Shown piece by piece: positions 6,400-12,570 of a DNA stretch of 16,723 nt. Origin of the DNA: Korarchaeum sp964519515 (lineage in GTDB: Archaea > Korarchaeota > Korarchaeia > Korarchaeales > Korarchaeaceae); NCBI GenBank assembly GCA_964519515.1, contig CAZFIJ010000086.1:1-16723 (forward strand), given 5' to 3'. The notes under the pieces are model-generated. The model saw only the letters and a program-made list of their open reading frames with translations, was not told the origin of the DNA and searched no databases. The position numbers and the translations under genes were made by a program. How positions within the stretch are numbered: the stretch's first letter is position 1; each line of letters begins with the position of its first letter.

Positions 6400-7406
6400 C
6401 TCACCACCCCCCAGACTGAGTTCAATACCTCGACGTGATCTATCTCAGCTGGGCAGAAGACAGTGCACCTACCGCATCCCACACAATAAGGCAAGTTGGT
6501 GACTCTGTTGATTGCTGACTTGCAATTGTACCTATGGACGAATCTATCCGCTCTAGTCGGCCTGAAGTTCAAGCCTCCAGCGACGAGCGCGTGGCTCCTG
6601 AGGAAACATGAGTCCCATCTCCTCGCCCTGATCCCATTCTCCATGCTCAGATCTACGCACTCTGAGACATCGTAGCACCTGCAAGTCGGGCACACTAGCG
6701 TGCAGGACCCACAGCTGAGGCAGCGATCTATGTACTCCTTCCAAGCGTCGCTATCGTGAAGGGAATCTGCTATATCTGGGAGATGAGATGATAAGAGCTC
6801 TTTCTTGAACATAGAGCTCCTCTTCCTTTCAAAATCAGCTAGTCTCTTGAGGGAATCCTTATCAGGCTTCTTCAAGTCGAGGCCCCTTATGAGCTCGAAC
6901 CCTCTCTCCGTTCCAACTCTCATTATGTAAGCATCGCCTATATCGTGCAGGAAGAGGTCGAAGCCATCATAAGCGTAATCAGCCCCCATGGATTTGCAGA
7001 AGCATTCCTCATCTGGAATGCAGCTTATCCCTACGATCAGGGAGTTCTTCCTCCTCTCAGCGTAGTAAGGATCTGGGAACTCATCTATATAGATGGAGTC
7101 CATTATCTTTATCGCATTTATATCGCAAGCATGGAGGCCGAATAATACGATCCTCTTCGGATCCTCCTCTAAAAGTTCATATCCCTTCATCAAATTCACT
7201 CTCATTATAGCCTCCCTAGGCTTCGTGAAGTACTTCTTAGGTGGTATCATGGTCCTCGTGTAGTTCAAATCGATCTCATCGATTGAATCGAACCTCTCGA
7301 AGGAATGAAACTTACCCCTTTTTATCGGGCCATGCAGCTCTCCCCATCCCCTTAACTTCTCTATGAGATTCGCTAAGTCGCCCTTCTTCATTTCGAGATA
7401 GAGCAA
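6396..7406 (-). CDS. hydB: Sulfhydrogenase beta subunit, 4Fe-4S dicluster protein
   Basis: A 336-residue iron-sulfur subunit and the first gene of the operon. Two C-terminal clusters are clear: Cys229, 232, 235, 239 (CLSCGSCTLVCP) followed by extra cysteines 242 and 244 in TCRCYDV, and Cys308, 311, 314, 318 (CVGCGRCTVFCP). The N-terminal region has the family segments LHACDINA (91-98) and EFPDPYYAERR (109-119), then GISCIPDEECFC (126-137). It relates to the first subunit of anaerobic sulfite reductase and in characterised enzymes supports electron transfer to polysulfide. I choose the TTG start at 7406 because a perfect AGGAGGTG lies seven bases upstream; the in-frame ATG at 7391 would be 22 nt away. 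It faces the divergent permease gene across about 690 nt. Confidence 0.95.
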   Translation of the reverse strand: MLYLEMKKGDLANLIEKLRGWGELHGPIKRGKFHSFERFDSIDEIDLNYTRTMIPPKKYFTKPREAIMRVNLMKGYELLEEDPKRIVLFGLHACDINAIKIMDSIYIDEFPDPYYAERRKNSLIVGISCIPDEECFCKSMGADYAYDGFDLFLHDIGDAYIMRVGTERGFELIRGLDLKKPDKDSLKRLADFERKRSSMFKKELLSSHLPDIADSLHDSDAWKEYIDRCLSCGSCTLVCPTCRCYDVSECVDLSMENGIRARRWDSCFLRSHALVAGGLNFRPTRADRFVHRYNCKSAINRVTNLPYCVGCGRCTVFCPAEIDHVEVLNSVWGVVR

Positions 7407-7413
7407 GCGGCAG

Positions 7414-7421
7414 CACCTCCT
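7414..7421 (-). promoter_or_regulatory. Strong Shine-Dalgarno of hydB fixing a TTG start
   Basis: AGGAGGTG on the minus strand ends seven bases before TTG 7406, an ideal spacing. It is too far from the next in-frame ATG (7391), so the TTG start is well supported. Confidence 0.75.
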
Positions 7422-7440
7422 GAAGGAAATGGAAAAGCCT

Positions 7441-7470
7441 TTAATATAAATATTTCTCCCGTTATATATA
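7441..7470 (-). promoter_or_regulatory. Promoter region of the hydrogenase operon (two candidate TATA boxes)
   Basis: Minus-strand TTTATATTAA (7450-7441) and TATATATAAC (7470-7461) are both good archaeal TATA boxes. The proximal one predicts a start near 7420, giving a leader of about 15 nt that begins at the Shine-Dalgarno. The distal one predicts a start near 7440. I cannot choose between them. Confidence 0.5.
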
Positions 7471-7730
7471 GAGAAAAATATTTTATTAATTCTGGTTTTT
7501 TATAAATATATTATTAGAGCTTACTGTGGTATTATTAATTTTAATTTAATTAGTGTAAAAAATAAGGACAAGGTAAGCTACTTTTGGTAGCTCTAAGAGG
7601 GACTAGGACGCTCAATTTGTGGGGGGGTGGGTTAATTCGAGAGATAATACTATGAGTTCAGTGAGTTATTACTCTCTTTATTCTCCCTTAAGGCTAAGAT
7701 ACCAATTTTTCAGATCCCTCGGGCTCTGAG

Positions 7731-7837
7731 ATGAAGCTTGTAGGAGTTTGGATTGGTTAGCCTCGCCCCAAGCCCTACGGTAGTTATAAGATTGGAGATG
7801 ATAGAGCTCGGGGCCTCACGGGAGCTACACTCAAATC
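7731..7837 (+). pseudogene. Possible N-terminal remnant of a flavodoxin-like / FMN reductase gene
   Basis: Reading from ATG 7731 gives MKLVGVWIG, then an in-frame TAG (7758-7760), then PRPKPYGSYKIG and, further on, GLTGATLK. If the stop is ignored this resembles the start of iron-sulfur flavoproteins and NADPH-dependent FMN reductases (MK-x-x-G-x-x-GSPRP...G-x-(S)YK...A-x-x-GA-x-x-K). Coding-like sequence then gives way to AT-rich intergenic DNA. I see no ribosome binding site and no continuation of the gene. The match covers about 35 codons and rests on memory of the family, so chance similarity is quite possible. Confidence 0.25.
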
Positions 7838-7849
7838 GTGTAATTTTTT
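7826..7849 (+). terminator. Terminator-like hairpin and T run
   Basis: TACAC, a seven-base loop, GTGTA, then A and six T (7844-7849) on the plus strand. It would end any transcript crossing the middle of this intergenic region before the permease promoter. No upstream gene is established, so its use is uncertain. Confidence 0.35.
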
Positions 7850-7974
7850 ATCTATATATTTTTCAGTCCTTGAGCTACTCTATTGAACTTCAAACGGATA
7901 TCTCCAGATTATTTTGAACAATTTTACATTCTGATTTGCCACTCGGAAAATTTTATGTAAAATAATCATCATTC

Positions 7975-7994
7975 TTCTATAAATATTTATAGAA
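7975..7994. repeat. Perfect 20-nt palindrome, possible operator
   Basis: TTCTATAAATATTTATAGAA is exactly self-complementary. It lies 53 nt upstream of the permease TATA core, far upstream of the hydrogenase promoter. Perfect palindromes of this size suit a homodimeric regulator. It also contains TATA-like sequence on both strands. Confidence 0.5.
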
Positions 7995-8046
7995 AAATCG
8001 GAAACCATCTAAATTCATTATACATAAAATCTTTCAACAGTAAATT

Positions 8047-8058
8047 TATTAAATAGCT
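8047..8058 (+). promoter_or_regulatory. Promoter core of the first permease gene
   Basis: TATTAAATAGCT, preceded by TTT, is identical to the promoter core of the second permease gene at 15568-15579. In both cases TTTCAAC lies 8-10 nt upstream of the core (8032-8038 here). The predicted start is around 8073-8077, which would place the transcript start inside or just after the first copy of the duplicated ribosome-binding segment. Confidence 0.55.
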
Positions 8059-8065
8059 GTGGGGC

Positions 8066-8099
8066 AGTCGGAGGTGCCTTCTAGTCGGAGGTGCCTTCT
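8066..8099 (+). repeat. Tandem 17-nt duplication carrying the ribosome binding site
   Basis: AGTCGGAGGTGCCTTCT occurs twice back to back (8066-8082 and 8083-8099). Each copy contains GGAGGTG. The second copy sits six bases upstream of ATG 8100 and fixes that ATG as the start; the GTG at 8091 that could open the frame earlier is part of the Shine-Dalgarno itself. Confidence 0.9.
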
Positions 8100-9725
8100 A
8101 TGGGCGAGGAGATAGTGCCTAAAGAGGTCTTCGCCAGGAAGGCGAGCGGTCTAGTAAGGGAAGCAGGTTTGATAGATGCATTCGCTTTCGGATTCTTGAA
8201 TCAGGGACCTGCAATAGCTATATGGATGCTATTGAGCTGGGGGGTTTTCCTCTTCCCATCAGGTCACTTATTAGGCTCGGTCTTCCTCAGCGTCGCATTC
8301 ACGCTACCAGGCGTCGCCCTAGTTTGGGGAATTTTAGGAGCTTCTATGCCTAGAAGCGGGGGAAGTTACGTCTATAATACGAGGATAATACACCCAGCTG
8401 TTGGAATGGCTGTGAGCTTTGGAGATTACTTCATATGGTGGCTTTGGATAGTGATATTAGCTCCTTGGGTCGCAGATCCTGGTCTCTCTACTTTATTCGG
8501 CATGTTGGATATGGTGGAAGCTGCTGAGTGGGTTAGGACGACTGTGGGGATGTTCACAGTAGCGACTATAGTGAATGTCTTAGGCTACCTATTCACTTTC
8601 TACGGCCTCAGGTGGTATCTCCTTCATCAGAAAACTGTTATGACCCTAGGATTGATAACTCTCGGGTTAGTCGCCCTGATACTGGGCATACACTCTCACG
8701 AGCAATTCGTAGCAGCTTGGAACACTGCAGCAGCGAATTATGGCTCATTAGATTATGAAGGAATGGTAGAGGCAGCTAGCAATACTGCTCCAGAGGTATT
8801 CAATCCCGCGATGCCCTTGCTCTTCGGAACTTTAGGCTTGATGGTGGTGAACTCCTGGTGGGCCCATTACGGATGGGCGGTCAACGTGATAGGGGGAGAG
8901 GTGAAGAGGCCCCAGAGGAACATAATGATAGCGCAGTATGGAGCTATAATAGTTCCCGCGATCTTAGCGACGATATTCGCAGTGATATTCCCGAACCTAG
9001 TGGGGGAGGATTTCATGAGGGCTCTAGCGATCGCTGATAACGCTGGGCTCGATGGTTACAACATGCCGTTCCCACCTAACTTCGTCGGTGTTACTAGAGT
9101 ATTCATAGACACGGGCAACATCCTAGGAATCATAATCGCAGCACTGGCTGCGTTCTCTCTCATATTAGCGGATTACATATGGATACCTATGTCGTATGTA
9201 GCTGGCAGCAGGATAGTAGTGGCTTGGGGCATGGACAGGATGGGGCCCAAGTGGTTCTCTGAAGTACATCCTAGATGGGCATCGCCGATCAAGAACCTCA
9301 CTTTCATGTTCATAACTAGTGAGGTAGGGATTTTGCTCTACTCGATATTCCCTGAGTGGTTCGCAGGATTAGCTGTCACAGCGACTGAGTGCGTATCCAT
9401 ATGGGGAGTCACCGCTATAGCTGCTACTATATTCCCATTCAGGAAGAGCGTCAGATCCATATGGGAGACCTCTCCCTATAAGAATTGGAGGATAGGTCCA
9501 GTTCCCTTGGTCACGATAGGAGGCATAATAGATCTGATATACATAGGGATCCTGCTCTACTTCTTCTACACTAACCCCGGATTGGAGGGAGTCACTGAGC
9601 TCGCTGTAGCATGGTTCATAGGCCTCTGGACTTTCGGGGCGCTCTGGTACTATTACTGGAGGTGGAAGTGGAAGAGAGAGGGTATAGATATAGATCTAGC
9701 TTGGAGGACTCTGCCCCCAGAATAA
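8100..9725 (+). CDS. APC-superfamily amino acid permease
   Basis: A 541-residue integral membrane transporter, predicted to import amino acids by proton or sodium symport. The N-terminus is cytoplasmic (FARKASGLVREAG), then about twelve hydrophobic segments follow. Family landmarks are GASMPRSGGSYVY between early helices (about residue 80), GGEVKRPQRNI after the sixth helix (the APC G-E-E-x-K-x-P-x-R-N loop, about 265), and WGMDRMGPKWFSEVHPRWASP (about 376-396), the usual cytoplasmic loop of the family. A larger hydrophilic loop lies at about 198-235. The start is ATG 8100, set by GGAGGTG in the second tandem repeat. The N-terminus and loop motifs are shared with the permease at 15614, so the two are divergent paralogues. 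Substrate not deducible. Codon 1 faces the hydrogenase operon across the intergenic region. Confidence 0.92.
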   Translation: MGEEIVPKEVFARKASGLVREAGLIDAFAFGFLNQGPAIAIWMLLSWGVFLFPSGHLLGSVFLSVAFTLPGVALVWGILGASMPRSGGSYVYNTRIIHPAVGMAVSFGDYFIWWLWIVILAPWVADPGLSTLFGMLDMVEAAEWVRTTVGMFTVATIVNVLGYLFTFYGLRWYLLHQKTVMTLGLITLGLVALILGIHSHEQFVAAWNTAAANYGSLDYEGMVEAASNTAPEVFNPAMPLLFGTLGLMVVNSWWAHYGWAVNVIGGEVKRPQRNIMIAQYGAIIVPAILATIFAVIFPNLVGEDFMRALAIADNAGLDGYNMPFPPNFVGVTRVFIDTGNILGIIIAALAAFSLILADYIWIPMSYVAGSRIVVAWGMDRMGPKWFSEVHPRWASPIKNLTFMFITSEVGILLYSIFPEWFAGLAVTATECVSIWGVTAIAATIFPFRKSVRSIWETSPYKNWRIGPVPLVTIGGIIDLIYIGILLYFFYTNPGLEGVTELAVAWFIGLWTFGALWYYYWRWKWKREGIDIDLAWRTLPPE

Positions 9726-9734
9726 TCCTCTATC

Positions 9735-9741
9735 ATTTTTA
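9735..9741 (+). terminator. T-run terminator after the permease gene
   Basis: ATTTTTA begins about 10 nt after the stop codon on the plus strand. Archaeal RNA polymerase stops at short T runs without needing a strong hairpin, so this is a plausible end signal. No hairpin is evident. Confidence 0.35.
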
Positions 9742-9792
9742 GCGATAATCTTTAAAATTTTGGATTGTTAGATCTGATGGATGCTAGATAGC

Positions 9793-9800
9793 TTTAATAT
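9793..9800 (+). promoter_or_regulatory. TATA box of the PfpI-family gene (leaderless)
   Basis: TTTAATAT is centred 25-26 nt before ATG 9822, exactly the distance from TATA to transcription start. No Shine-Dalgarno is present before the ATG, so the mRNA is probably leaderless. Confidence 0.55.
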
Positions 9801-9821
9801 GTTATACCTCTTAGCGATCTT

Positions 9822-10331
9822 ATGAGAGCGGCAGTTCTTGTTGAGGACTTATTCGATGAGAGGGAGCTGATATATCCATTTTACAGGCTGAAGGAGATGG
9901 GATTTCAGGTGGATCTAGTTGGCCCAGAGGTCAAGACGTATAGGAGTAAGCTGGGCCTAGAGGTGAAGGCAGATGTGAGCGCTGAGCCCGAGCTAGCTGA
10001 AGTCTACGATGTCATATGGATACCCGGAGGTTACGCCCCGGATAGGCTCAGGAGGAGTAAGAAAATACTTGAGATGGTTAGGAGAGCTGTGGAAAGGGGG
10101 AAGATAGTGGCTGCTGTATGTCACGCTCCCTGGGTCCTCATATCGGCTGGAGTCGTTAAGGGGAAGAGGGTGACGGGGTTCCACTCGATATGGGACGATC
10201 TGAGGAATGCAGGTGCGTATTTAGTGGAAGAGGAAGCTGTAGCTGATGGTAATATGATTACTGGAACTGGGCCGGACGCTATGCCTGAGATGATGAAGCT
10301 CTTGAGGGAATTGATGAGAATTGAGAGATGA
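9822..10331 (+). CDS. PfpI/DJ-1 family protein (intracellular protease- or deglycase-like)
   Basis: A 169-residue protein of the usual length for the PfpI branch of the DJ-1 superfamily. The nucleophile elbow AVCHAPW places Cys100 next to His101. The conserved acidic patch is near residues 9-15 (EDLFDERE), and the oxyanion-side loop PGGYAPD is at 68-74. The C-terminal segments SIWDDLRNAGA and GTGPDAMPEM are typical. Members are described as ATP-independent proteases or as glyoxalase/protein deglycases, and a stress or protein-repair role is the common view. The gene is cytosolic and appears monocistronic: it has its own TATA box and a leaderless start, and it ends only 2 nt before the convergent nfeD stop. 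No Shine-Dalgarno is seen. Confidence 0.92.
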   Translation: MRAAVLVEDLFDERELIYPFYRLKEMGFQVDLVGPEVKTYRSKLGLEVKADVSAEPELAEVYDVIWIPGGYAPDRLRRSKKILEMVRRAVERGKIVAAVCHAPWVLISAGVVKGKRVTGFHSIWDDLRNAGAYLVEEEAVADGNMITGTGPDAMPEMMKLLRELMRIER

Positions 10332-10333
10332 AA

Positions 10334-11617
10334 CTAACTGACCTTCCTCACGATCAGTAAGTTATCCTTCCTATCCACGACCTCGACGGTATCTCCTCTC
10401 CTTATTTCCTCATTCGATGTAGCTCTCCATAACTCACCCGATATCCTAACGTAACCCACGCTCCCCGGGCTTATATCATCTACAGCCACTCCCCTACCGG
10501 TGGGCAGCCAGCTCACGGGTCTCCTCCTCAAGACGGCAGCTATACCCTTCATGAATATGAAGGATATTATCAGGCCAACGCCACCCACTGAGAGGATGAG
10601 CTTGAGGAGAGTCTCTATCATCCAGCTCGAGGATATGAGGACCGGCCTCCACGGGCTCCCTATCATGAGCAAGATAGCGAGGATCAGTAGAGCTGTGGAG
10701 GAGATGACGCCCAATCCGTGCAAGCCCTTCTTAACTTCAGCTATGAATAAGGAGGCAGCTATCACCAATAACATCAAGCTGACTAGATCGACGCTCACCC
10801 CCATGCCAACTATAGCGAGTAGTAAGAGCACGATCCCGACGAGCTCAGCTCCCCATCCCGGTGTAGTGAGTCCTATTATGAGGGCCATGAACCCTATGCT
10901 GAATAATATGCTCGAGAGCACTGGATCTGAGAGGTGCTTCATTATCTCTATCCTCGGAGTGGTCTCTAAGTACTCAACGATAGTGGGGTAGACTTCGAGC
11001 TTGAATTCCTGCTCCCCCCTCCTCACCACCTTACCGTTCGCTCTCTCGAGGAGGGAGTCCAGGGATGGCTCCACCGAGTCTATCAACCCGACTTTTAAGG
11101 CTTCATCAGCTATGAAGTTCACGTTTGAGAGGACTAGAAGCTCAGCTGCACTCTGATTTCTCCCATGCATTGCAGCGTAACTCCTCATCTTAGCAGCATA
11201 TGCGTTGAGGTACTTGGACTCGTTCAAGGGAGTATAGCCCACGACCGGCTGAGCTGAGCCTATCGTCGAGTAAGGTGACATGACAGCGTAATCAGTCGCC
11301 ATCAATATGTAAGTACCGGCTGAGAGGGCCTGGCTCCCCTCGGGGTAAACGTACCCTATCACTGGGACCTTTGAAGCCAGAATAAGCTCAATTATGTTGA
11401 ATGTAGCGTCGGATTGCCCACCAAATGTGTTTATCTGGAGGACTAAAGCATTGTATCCATTTTCAGCCGTTCTCACAGCTAATCTAACTTGCTCAACTGT
11501 CGCTGGTGAGATATAGCCCGTCAAGTTCGTCACTAGTACCCTTCCGCCTGCTCCCACGCTCAAGGCATGGATGAATAGGAAAAACAGTAGGAGGGGTACG
11601 ATGAGGATCCTCCTCAT
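10334..11617 (-). CDS. nfeD: NfeD-family membrane serine protease (ClpP-class, partner of stomatin)
   Basis: A 427-residue protein with the full NfeD architecture. It has an N-terminal signal/anchor (residues 1-23), an extracytoplasmic ClpP-like protease domain (about 25-225), a block of four or five transmembrane helices (about 232-360) and a C-terminal OB-fold NfeD domain (about 370-427). The catalytic serine is in ALSAGTY (Ser99) and the general-base lysine is most likely Lys143 (AYAAKMRSYA), matching the Ser-Lys dyad of the Pyrococcus 1510-type enzyme. That enzyme cuts the hydrophobic C-terminal region of its partner stomatin. Here the stomatin gene lies immediately upstream and overlaps by 4 nt, so they are co-translated. 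The pair is thought to act in membrane quality control. It converges with the PfpI-family gene, 2 nt apart. Confidence 0.93.
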   Translation of the reverse strand: MRRILIVPLLLFFLFIHALSVGAGGRVLVTNLTGYISPATVEQVRLAVRTAENGYNALVLQINTFGGQSDATFNIIELILASKVPVIGYVYPEGSQALSAGTYILMATDYAVMSPYSTIGSAQPVVGYTPLNESKYLNAYAAKMRSYAAMHGRNQSAAELLVLSNVNFIADEALKVGLIDSVEPSLDSLLERANGKVVRRGEQEFKLEVYPTIVEYLETTPRIEIMKHLSDPVLSSILFSIGFMALIIGLTTPGWGAELVGIVLLLLAIVGMGVSVDLVSLMLLVIAASLFIAEVKKGLHGLGVISSTALLILAILLMIGSPWRPVLISSSWMIETLLKLILSVGGVGLIISFIFMKGIAAVLRRRPVSWLPTGRGVAVDDISPGSVGYVRISGELWRATSNEEIRRGDTVEVVDRKDNLLIVRKVS

Positions 11618-12417
11618 CTCCTTTCCTCCTTCCTCGCTGCGGCTAGAGCGTAGGCTAAGGGAGAGGCTCCTCCCTCAGCTATCACGATTAGGTTCTTCTC
11701 CCTAGCTATCTCGACCCATGTCTGAAGTTCCCTGAGCCTCATAGCATTCGGGTTCTTCGCGTAGAATTCAGCAGCTTCGTACATCTTCTGAGCTGCCATG
11801 AGCTCGCCCTCAGCCATTATGACCCTGGCCCTCCTCTCCCTCTCGGCCTCAGCTTGCTTAGCTATAGCTCTCAGCATCTCCTCAGGTAGGACCACATCCC
11901 TTATAGCAACTTGAGTGACCTTTATCCCCCACCCCTCGGTTATCTCATCTACTACTGTTTGTATCTTCCTGCCCAACTCATCCCTCTTGGTCAAGAGCTC
12001 ATCCAACTCCACTTGACCTACCACATCCCTGAGCGTGGTCTGAGCTATGAAGTTAGATGCCGTTATGTAATCCTGAACCTTGACGACAGCATCTATCGGG
12101 TTGAAAACTCTGTAATAGACGATAGCGTCTACATCTACTGTCACGTTATCCTTCGTTATTATCCTCTGCCTCGGTATGTCGAAGCTCAGGAGCCTCAGAT
12201 CGACTACCCTCGGCTTATCTATGAAGGGGATTAAGAAGATGAGGCCCGGACCCTTCGCTCCGAGTAGCCTGCCCAACCTGAATATCACAGCTCTCTCATA
12301 TTCCCTGACGACCCTCAAGGCTGCCTTAAGGAAGGAGATTATTATCCAGAAGACTATGAGTGCTATTATGAGATTTATGAAGGTATTTATAAGTACTTCC
12401 TCCTGCAAGAAACACAC
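11614..12417 (-). CDS. Stomatin/slipin-type SPFH-domain membrane protein
   Basis: A 267-residue protein of typical archaeal stomatin length. One N-terminal membrane segment (about 10-33) is followed by the SPFH domain: REYERAVIFRLGRLLG, KGPGLIFLIPFID, then VDLRLLSFDIP and a central TKDNVTVDVDAIVYYRV (to about 180). An Ala/Glu-rich coiled-coil stretch follows (AEAERERRARVIMAEGE, about 189-205) and then a short hydrophobic C-terminal patch (LIVIAEGGASPLAYALAA), the region expected to be the NfeD cleavage target. It should form membrane-bound oligomers. The start is the GTG at 12417-12415, with TTATATT at 12446-12440 placing transcription start right at the GTG (leaderless). A GGAGG inside the first codons is not followed by a normal start codon. 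Confidence 0.92.
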   Translation of the reverse strand: MCFLQEEVLINTFINLIIALIVFWIIISFLKAALRVVREYERAVIFRLGRLLGAKGPGLIFLIPFIDKPRVVDLRLLSFDIPRQRIITKDNVTVDVDAIVYYRVFNPIDAVVKVQDYITASNFIAQTTLRDVVGQVELDELLTKRDELGRKIQTVVDEITEGWGIKVTQVAIRDVVLPEEMLRAIAKQAEAERERRARVIMAEGELMAAQKMYEAAEFYAKNPNAMRLRELQTWVEIAREKNLIVIAEGGASPLAYALAAARKEERR

Positions 12418-12439
12418 CTACTCTCTCAACCCCCTCTAG

Positions 12440-12446
12440 AATATAA
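12440..12446 (-). promoter_or_regulatory. TATA box of the stomatin-nfeD operon
   Basis: Minus-strand TTATATT is centred 26 nt upstream of GTG 12417. The predicted transcript starts at the start codon itself. The spacing is the main evidence. Confidence 0.45.
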
Positions 12447-12540
12447 TCCTTACGGGTTACATAAGCACCCATCCGGGGCATCTCAGGAGAGGCTATCTTA
12501 ACTGTCATCCAATCGAATTTCAAGGGAATTGATGGGAATA

Positions 12541-12548
12541 TTTTTAAA
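12541..12548 (+). promoter_or_regulatory. TATA box deciding the start of the class III aminotransferase
   Basis: TTTTTAAA is centred 26 nt before ATG 12571. The reading frame can be extended upstream to TTG 12529 or ATG 12532, but those codons lie upstream of the TATA box, so they cannot be in this mRNA. The start is therefore ATG 12571, leaderless. Confidence 0.55.
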
Positions 12549-12570
12549 GAATGGGCTAGCGTATAATACT

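Larger units (their letters stand above)
7407..8099. other. Divergent intergenic region between hydrogenase operon and permease
   Basis: About 690 nt without a complete gene. The ends are AT-rich and hold the two divergent promoters. The middle (about 7560-7840) has a more balanced base composition and several hairpin-capable stretches: AGCTAC/GTAGCT at 7576-7592, GAGAG-TAATA pairing with TATTA-CTCTC at 7639-7676, and GTAGG-TTTGG pairing with CCAAG-CCTAC at 7740-7778. A terminator-like TACAC/GTGTA followed by a six-T run lies at 7826-7849. A G-rich run is at 7621-7631. I recognise no known RNA family, and the GC content is low for a structural RNA of a hyperthermophile. Part of the stretch may be a gene remnant (7731-7837). 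Confidence 0.6.

Noticed and set aside
6553..6744. 63-codon minus-strand frame inside hydB
   Set aside because: It is an out-of-frame shadow of the cysteine-rich hydB region, and the hydB frame is clearly the coding one.
7621..7631. G-rich run that could form a quadruplex or be a phase-variable tract
   Set aside because: A single run of seven G plus three G is not enough for an intramolecular quadruplex, and it lies in no reading frame.
7652..7730. Small plus-strand frame MSSVSYYSLYSPLRLRYQFF and a few more residues
   Set aside because: There is no ribosome binding site, the composition looks random and it overlaps hairpin sequence, so no support as a gene.
7711..7850. C/D or H/ACA guide RNA in the intergenic region
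   Set aside because: I found no proper paired C and D boxes and no convincing pseudouridine-pocket hairpin before the ACA at 7827.
8091..8099. GTG 8091 as start of the first permease
   Set aside because: The GTG is part of the GGAGGTG ribosome binding site that serves ATG 8100.
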